Virus record (IMG/VR): IMGVR_UViG_3300025309_000037
Span: 1 to 35,149 of that record
DNA length: 35,149 bases
Origin: a virus
Strand: one strand, 5' to 3'
The notes beneath the pieces were generated by a model. The model did not search any database. It was given only the letters and a program-made list of their open reading frames with translations, and was not told where the DNA came from. Of the stretch, positions 29,825 to 35,149 are shown piece after piece. Numbering within the stretch: position 1 is the first letter of the stretch; each line of letters opens with the position of its first letter. The translations under genes were made by a program, and so were the position numbers.

Positions 29825-32800
29825 ATGGAAAATTATATTAGATATCATATCCATGACGATACAAGCAATTGCAATGGTTATTCTGATTCTTGTACTAGTT
29901 ATAAAGAGTATATCAAACTTGCTAAAAAAGAAAAATGTAAAGCATTAGCGTTTTCTAACCACGGAGGAATGTACGATTGGATAAAAAAGAAACAGGATTG
30001 TGATAAAGCAGGAATTAAATACATACATGGTATTGAATCATATATGTGTACTAAATACGAATCAGACGAAAGAGGATATCATATAGGGTTATATGCCAAG
30101 AATTATAATGGAGTATTAGAATTAAATACTTTAAATTCTAAATCTACCTCTAAGGGAAAACTTGAGAACAAAACAGATAGGCATATGTATTATAATCCTA
30201 GAATATCGTTTGAAGACTTAATGAATACAAGCGAAAATATTATAATTACAACTGCTTGTTTGGCTTCGATGTTATGGAGAAAAAAAGATGATGAAGATGA
30301 CTACGTACAGAGATTTTTAGAGTGGATGTCTAAAAATAGTCATAGGTGTTTTTTAGAAATTCAATATCACACACATGAACATCAAATAGAATATAATAAA
30401 TTACTATGGGAGTGGAGTAAACAGTATAATATACCGCTAATAGCTGGTACAGACACACATTCATCTTCAAAATATAAAGCAGAGTGCAGAAAAATCCTCC
30501 AAATATCAAAAGATAGTTTTTATGGAGAAGAGGATGAATTCGATCTTACTTGGAAAAGTTTTGATGAATTAGTTGAGTGTTTTAGAATCCAAAATGCACT
30601 ACCAGAAGAAGTATGGATGAAAGCTATAGATAATACAAATAAATTTGCTGATATGATTGAAGAATTTAAATTAGATAAGTCATTTAAGTATCCTAATCTT
30701 TATGGTGATAATGCTGTAGATATTTGGAAAGAAACTATAGCAAAAAAATTCAAAAACAAAAAGAAAAATAATATCATTGATATTAATAAGATTGATGAGT
30801 ATAAAAAAAAAATAAATGAAGAATTTGATGCAATGAAAAATCAAAACATGGAAAGTTTCATGATGTTTATGTCTGAGTTGGTTGATTATTGTAATGAGAA
30901 TGAAATACCATATGGTTTTTGTCGTGGTTCTGTAGGTGGTAGTGAAATTGCTTTTATTACAGATATTACTGACGTAGACCCTATAAGATGGAATACTGTT
31001 TTCTCAAGATTTTGTAATGCCGACAGGGTTTCTCTAGCGGATATCGACATAGATTTTGCTCCAGAAGATCGCGTTAAAGTTTATGAGTATATAATCAAAA
31101 GATTTACTCCAGAAAAAACGGCATATATATCAGCATTCTCAACATTGAGAGATAGAGGAACAATTGATGTATTGGCTAAAGGTTTAAAATATGAAAACCT
31201 AGATATAGTAATGAATATTAAAAATGAATTTGATAAATTATTTGATGAATATTTTAAGATAATCCAAGAAGAGGTTAATTTAGAGGAATTAGATGAAATA
31301 GATGCAAAGTCTATTGATTTTGATTATCATGAAGTTTATTGTAATAGAATCCGAAATAATAAATCATTAACAAGAGCAAATAATTTAAAGAAAGAATTTC
31401 AAAATCTTAAAGACAATAATAAAGATTTATTTTATTATTTTGATGGTTTAAAAGGAACTATTATAGCAAAGGGTACTCATCCGGCAGGTATTATAGGTTC
31501 TCCAATTACGCTTGCTGATAATCTAGGTGTCTATTATAAAGATGGGGATGAATCTCACCCAATATCAATATGTTCTATGAAAGCAGTTGACTCTGTAAAC
31601 TTTGTAAAGTTCGATATATTAGGATTAAAAACTGTTGGAATAATGAAAGATGTGTATAAATCAATAGGTTCTCATTATCTTAAAGCTCATGAAATTGATT
31701 GGAATGATAATAAAGTTTGGGATAATATGATTACTTCAAATGTGGGAGTTTTCCAATTTGAGGGAGACTACGCCTTTTCACTACTTAAAGACTTTAAACC
31801 TAGATTTATTAATGATATGTCTTTGGTAAATGCTGCACTACGTCCATCTGGTAAATCATATAGAGATAGATTGATTAAGAAAGAAGTTAATATAAATCCT
31901 TCGAAACAATTAGATGACTTGTTGAAAGATAATTATGGATACTTAGTATATCAAGAAGATACTATTAAATTTCTAACAGATATTTGTGGATTTAGCGGAT
32001 CTCTTGCAGACACTACTAGAAGGGCAATTGGTAAAAAAGATACTGTTTTGCTTAATGAACAACTACCAAAAATCATGGATGGATATTGTGGTAAGTCTGA
32101 TAAGATAAGAGAAGATGCTGAAGAGGAGGCAAAACAATTTCTTCAAATCATCGACGATTCTTCTGAATATCAATTTGGATATAATCATTCCACTGGTTAC
32201 AGTATGAATGGATATGCGGAGACTAGATTAAGGACTTATTACCCATTAGAATTTGCTACTGCTTATCTAGACAGATCAGAAAACAAGGAAGATACAAATA
32301 GAGGTGTATCGTTAGCTAATCAATTGAATGCAAAAATTAATCCTATTTCATTTGGTAAATCAATCGCAAAATACACATTTGATAAAAAAGAAAATAGTAT
32401 CTATAAAGGTATTTCTTCAATTAAATTTCTTAACGAACAAGTTCCAAATGAATTATGTGCTTTAGCACAACAAAAAAATTATACGGATTTTATTGAGTTA
32501 TTAAGTGATATAAAAAATACATCGGTAAATTCTCGTCAACTTAAAATATTAACTGGACTAAATTTCTTTAGATGTTTTGGAAAAAATAAAAAACTTCTTC
32601 AAATTATAGAACTATATGATAAGTTCGCTTATTCCAAACAAATTAATTTTAAAGATATAGAAAAACTTAAAATTAATGAAGAAATATTAAAAAGATATTC
32701 ACAAAAAACAACAAAAACCCTTTATAAAGAATTGAATATGATTGAATATATTAAGGCAGTAATTAAAGATATAGAGGACAAACCTTTGTCTATTAAAGAA

Positions 32801-33121
32801 CAAGTAAAATTCGAGATGGAGTTTCTTGAATATACTGATTATCAAAATGAAAGTGCAGGTGATAAATTTTATATAATTACTAAATTTGAGGTATATAAAG
32901 ATAAAACAAAACCCTATGTAACTTTGCATCATGTAAGAACAGGAACAGATATGAAAACAAAAATTAAAGATGGAAAAATATTTGTTGAAAATCCATTCAA
33001 ATTATACGATGTATTAAAAGTTAATGAATTCAAACAACAGTTTAAGACAAAAAATATCGGAGGAAAATGGCAAAAAACAAATGAAATAGAAGATATATTA
33101 TTTGATTATGAGGTGTATTAA
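29825..33121 (+). CDS. DNA polymerase III alpha subunit, DnaE type with PHP domain
   Basis: 1098 residues, a typical DnaE size. An N-terminal PHP domain with HIHDDTSN (H8, H10), FSNHGG (N45, H46; bacterial DnaE usually has D at the first position), GIESYM (E71), YHTHEH (182-186) and GTDTHS (D210, H212), so most metal ligands for a proofreading exonuclease remain. Palm: FCRGSVGGS near 365, the catalytic pair D406 and D408 (ADIDIDF, 405-411), and D597 in VKFDILGLKT. ATG 29825 after TAAGGAGGATTTT. It is the replicative polymerase of the phage; no separate proofreading exonuclease (DnaQ) is visible in the window. The next gene starts immediately after its stop. Confidence 0.93.
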   Translation: MENYIRYHIHDDTSNCNGYSDSCTSYKEYIKLAKKEKCKALAFSNHGGMYDWIKKKQDCDKAGIKYIHGIESYMCTKYESDERGYHIGLYAKNYNGVLELNTLNSKSTSKGKLENKTDRHMYYNPRISFEDLMNTSENIIITTACLASMLWRKKDDEDDYVQRFLEWMSKNSHRCFLEIQYHTHEHQIEYNKLLWEWSKQYNIPLIAGTDTHSSSKYKAECRKILQISKDSFYGEEDEFDLTWKSFDELVECFRIQNALPEEVWMKAIDNTNKFADMIEEFKLDKSFKYPNLYGDNAVDIWKETIAKKFKNKKKNNIIDINKIDEYKKKINEEFDAMKNQNMESFMMFMSELVDYCNENEIPYGFCRGSVGGSEIAFITDITDVDPIRWNTVFSRFCNADRVSLADIDIDFAPEDRVKVYEYIIKRFTPEKTAYISAFSTLRDRGTIDVLAKGLKYENLDIVMNIKNEFDKLFDEYFKIIQEEVNLEELDEIDAKSIDFDYHEVYCNRIRNNKSLTRANNLKKEFQNLKDNNKDLFYYFDGLKGTIIAKGTHPAGIIGSPITLADNLGVYYKDGDESHPISICSMKAVDSVNFVKFDILGLKTVGIMKDVYKSIGSHYLKAHEIDWNDNKVWDNMITSNVGVFQFEGDYAFSLLKDFKPRFINDMSLVNAALRPSGKSYRDRLIKKEVNINPSKQLDDLLKDNYGYLVYQEDTIKFLTDICGFSGSLADTTRRAIGKKDTVLLNEQLPKIMDGYCGKSDKIREDAEEEAKQFLQIIDDSSEYQFGYNHSTGYSMNGYAETRLRTYYPLEFATAYLDRSENKEDTNRGVSLANQLNAKINPISFGKSIAKYTFDKKENSIYKGISSIKFLNEQVPNELCALAQQKNYTDFIELLSDIKNTSVNSRQLKILTGLNFFRCFGKNKKLLQIIELYDKFAYSKQINFKDIEKLKINEEILKRYSQKTTKTLYKELNMIEYIKAVIKDIEDKPLSIKEQVKFEMEFLEYTDYQNESAGDKFYIITKFEVYKDKTKPYVTLHHVRTGTDMKTKIKDGKIFVENPFKLYDVLKVNEFKQQFKTKNIGGKWQKTNEIEDILFDYEVY

Positions 33122-35149
33122 TTGGCAAATAAAGTATTAGTTGAGTTTGAAGGTACAGTAATCTCTAATCCATTCAATGAAGAAGATTATAAAATATATG
33201 GATTAAAGGTTGATTATGATAAATTCCCTAATATTAAACCGAACAAATATCAAAATGTAAGTTTAGTTGGAAACCTTCCAGACCTTGAAGATGGAATTGA
33301 ATATACTGTAAATGCGGAAGAGGTCAATGGTAAAAGTGGTATCCAATATAAGTTTATTAACATCAAAAGAGATAGACCTAAAACAGAAGCGTCAACTAGA
33401 TTATTCTTACAAAGTATATTAGATAGTTATAGTCAAGTCGATGAGGTTATGCGTGAATATCCAGATATTATTGACAGAGTTATTAATAATCGTTTGGAAG
33501 ATATTGATTTAAACAAACTCTATAATATTGGAAGGTTTAGATTCGATGTTATTAAACGTAAAATAATTGAAAATTTTGCACTAGCAGAGATGGTTACGGA
33601 ATTTAAAGGATTTATCGAATTTAAAATCTTAAAGGCATTGTATGATAAATATGGGTCAGTCGATATGATCAAAGAGAAACTACAAGATAATCCGTATAAG
33701 TGTTTGTGCGGATTATCCAGAATAGCCTTCAAAACAGCAGACAAGATACTTCTTGGATTTAATAAAGATTGTATAGCAACAAAGAAAAAAGGAGAAATTC
33801 CTCCAATCGATTTCACTTTTGATTTGCAAACTTCTAGTCAAAGACAAAAATCTGCAATCATGTTTCTACTAGAAGAAAATGAGAATGATGGTAATACAAA
33901 AATTGATATCAAAGTCCTAAGAAAACAATCAGAAGCATTAGCAAAGAAATGTATTGAACACTTTGTTGATATTATTAAGAATGATAAAGATATTCATTTT
34001 GGCAAAGCGACAAATACAGTTGCATTAGAGGAAACGTATCAAACTGAAGTATATATTGCTAATAGGATTTTAGAAGGGATGAAGGTAGAAAATCAATGGA
34101 ATATAGATACTGAAAAATATAAGATAAATTCCGAAGTAACTCTCACAGATCAACAATATAAAGTTTTACCTATGGTATGTAATTCTAATGTGTCTATACT
34201 AAATGGGTTTTCCGGTTCAGGCAAGAGCCAAACAACTAAATCAGTAATTGATATGCTAAAAGATAATAATAAATCATTTTGCTTATTTGCTCCCACTGGT
34301 AGAGCTGCAAAGGTTCTTGCTGAATTCACTAAAGAAAATGCTTCAACTATACACAGAGGATTAGCGTATATTCCTCCAGAATGGGGTTACAATGAGGAGC
34401 ATAAATTACCTTATTCCGTAGTTATAGTGGATGAATTTTCTATGTGCGATGTCTTTCTAATGAAACATTTATTAGAAGCAATTGATTTTTCTAAAACTAA
34501 ATTACTGATGATTGGTGATAGTGCTCAAATTCCTTCTGTTGGAGCAGGAAATGTATTCTATGATTTAATTAATTCAAAACTAATTCCTATAGTTTCTCTA
34601 ATACAAATATTTAGATATGGAGAAGGAGGAGTATTAACTGTAGCAACAAAAACTAGAAATAGCGAAAAGTTTCTAGCAGACCATCAAAAACCACAAATAT
34701 TTGGCGATGATAAAGGTTATATGTTTATATCTATGCAACAAGAACATATAATTAAAAATATTGTTGCATTGTATCAAAAACTATTAACTTCAGGAAATTC
34801 TATAGAAGATATTATGATTTTATCTTCATACAATGTAGGTGATTATGGTACAGTAGCAATAAATAAACATCTACAACCTATTGCTAATCCTAATGTAATA
34901 TTGAAAGGTATTAACATTCAAATTGGGGATACTAAATTTTATAAAAATGATTTGGTAATTCAATCAGTTAATAATTATAAAGCAATAAGATATAAAGAAG
35001 ATGGTTGGATAGACGAAGATGATAAAACATTTGTTGCAAATGGAGAAATTGGTAAAATAATTAAAATTGAATATGGTAAAGTAATTATTATGTTTGATGA
35101 ATTGGTTGTATATACTAAAAATGATTTATTAAATGTTAAATTGGCTTAT
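33122..35149 (+). CDS. RecD2-like SF1 helicase (3' truncated by window end)
   Basis: Open from TTG 33122 to the last base: 676 codons without a stop. The TTG abuts the polymerase stop and is served by GAGGTG. N-terminal region as in RecD2: SLVGNLPDLEDGIEY (47-60), LYDKYGSVDMIKEKLQDNPY (173-192) and TADKIL. Helicase motifs: Walker A GFSGSGKS at 362-369, Ia LFAPTGRAAKVLAEF near 388, STIHRGL, II VIVDEFSMCD with DEFS at 437-440, III IGDSAQIPSVG at 464-474, IV QIFRYGEGG. SF1B helicases of this type unwind 5' to 3' in repair and replication. The window ends in the barrel-like domain before the final motifs. Confidence 0.9.
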   Translation, partial: MANKVLVEFEGTVISNPFNEEDYKIYGLKVDYDKFPNIKPNKYQNVSLVGNLPDLEDGIEYTVNAEEVNGKSGIQYKFINIKRDRPKTEASTRLFLQSILDSYSQVDEVMREYPDIIDRVINNRLEDIDLNKLYNIGRFRFDVIKRKIIENFALAEMVTEFKGFIEFKILKALYDKYGSVDMIKEKLQDNPYKCLCGLSRIAFKTADKILLGFNKDCIATKKKGEIPPIDFTFDLQTSSQRQKSAIMFLLEENENDGNTKIDIKVLRKQSEALAKKCIEHFVDIIKNDKDIHFGKATNTVALEETYQTEVYIANRILEGMKVENQWNIDTEKYKINSEVTLTDQQYKVLPMVCNSNVSILNGFSGSGKSQTTKSVIDMLKDNNKSFCLFAPTGRAAKVLAEFTKENASTIHRGLAYIPPEWGYNEEHKLPYSVVIVDEFSMCDVFLMKHLLEAIDFSKTKLLMIGDSAQIPSVGAGNVFYDLINSKLIPIVSLIQIFRYGEGGVLTVATKTRNSEKFLADHQKPQIFGDDKGYMFISMQQEHIIKNIVALYQKLLTSGNSIEDIMILSSYNVGDYGTVAINKHLQPIANPNVILKGINIQIGDTKFYKNDLVIQSVNNYKAIRYKEDGWIDEDDKTFVANGEIGKIIKIEYGKVIIMFDELVVYTKNDLLNVKLAY

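Noticed and set aside
1227-33816. Open frames of 60-194 codons on the - strand across the window, including 26697-27281 and 24902-25276
   Set aside because: Each lies opposite a strong + strand gene with recognised motifs, lacks a ribosome binding site or fit with neighbours, and has the low-complexity composition of an antisense frame.
1-35149. CRISPR array, insertion sequence or integrase
   Set aside because: No regularly spaced repeats, transposase motifs or recombinase catalytic residues were found in any reading frame I examined.

Overview
The window is a 35 kb stretch of an AT-rich double-stranded DNA phage genome, probably a large (jumbo-type) phage of a low-GC Firmicute such as Bacillus or Clostridium. 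The reasons are AAAGGAGGTGA-type ribosome binding sites, TTGACA/TGnTATAAT promoters, about 60 tightly packed and mostly short genes all on the + strand, a BRO-type antirepressor, and a complete phage-type replication module. I see no tRNA, rRNA, CRISPR array or insertion sequence. The host and phage type are inference.

Layout. (1) 1-2610: the tail of a probable GHKL-type ATPase gene, a GatB/YqeY-like gene with an abnormal 3' end, and a BRO-N antirepressor. (2) 2616-6061: a promoter (P1) carrying a 13-bp inverted repeat drives ATP-dependent DNA ligase, a macrodomain protein and a WGR-PARP with an intact H-Y-E triad, followed by a small phage protein. This looks like a viral strand-break and ADP-ribose module and is the most interesting part of the window. 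(3) 6076-13586: a hairpin element, then about two dozen small accessory genes, mostly unknown, including an unusual concentration of short zinc-ribbon-like proteins and one small membrane protein. (4) 13621-17595: a second promoter (P2), again with a 13-bp inverted repeat but of unrelated sequence, drives an NPPY-motif DNA methyltransferase and a large SF2 helicase with a zinc insertion. (5) 17589-22037: promoter P3 and a second run of small unknown genes. (6) 22038-22308: a 271-base non-coding stretch with a structured element related to the one at 6.1 kb, then promoter P4. (7) 22309-35149: an HD-domain hydrolase and the replication operon in the order SSB-like protein, Sak4/RecA-like ATPase, unknown coiled-coil protein, DnaB-like helicase, DnaG-like primase, RecB/Cas4-like nuclease, DnaE-type polymerase with PHP domain, and a RecD2-like helicase that runs off the end.

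How it fits together. P1, P3 and P4 share an identical 17-nt sequence directly upstream of TTGACA, which suggests one transcriptional programme for the ligase/PARP module, the small-gene block and the HD/replication block. P2 is built differently. The ligase/macrodomain/PARP genes are translationally linked and could join, mark and de-mark DNA ends during replication by the phage's own replisome. The SSB-like protein and the nuclease end in the same short Ser-Trp-containing acidic tail, which may be a shared docking peptide.

Two caveats recur. Several genes have a good ribosome binding site but only ATT, ATA or ATC at the start position. Three small loci show frame breaks of the same kind, each repaired by adding one base, which could be real decay or sequencing error. 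All product names rest on motifs read by eye; no database search was run.
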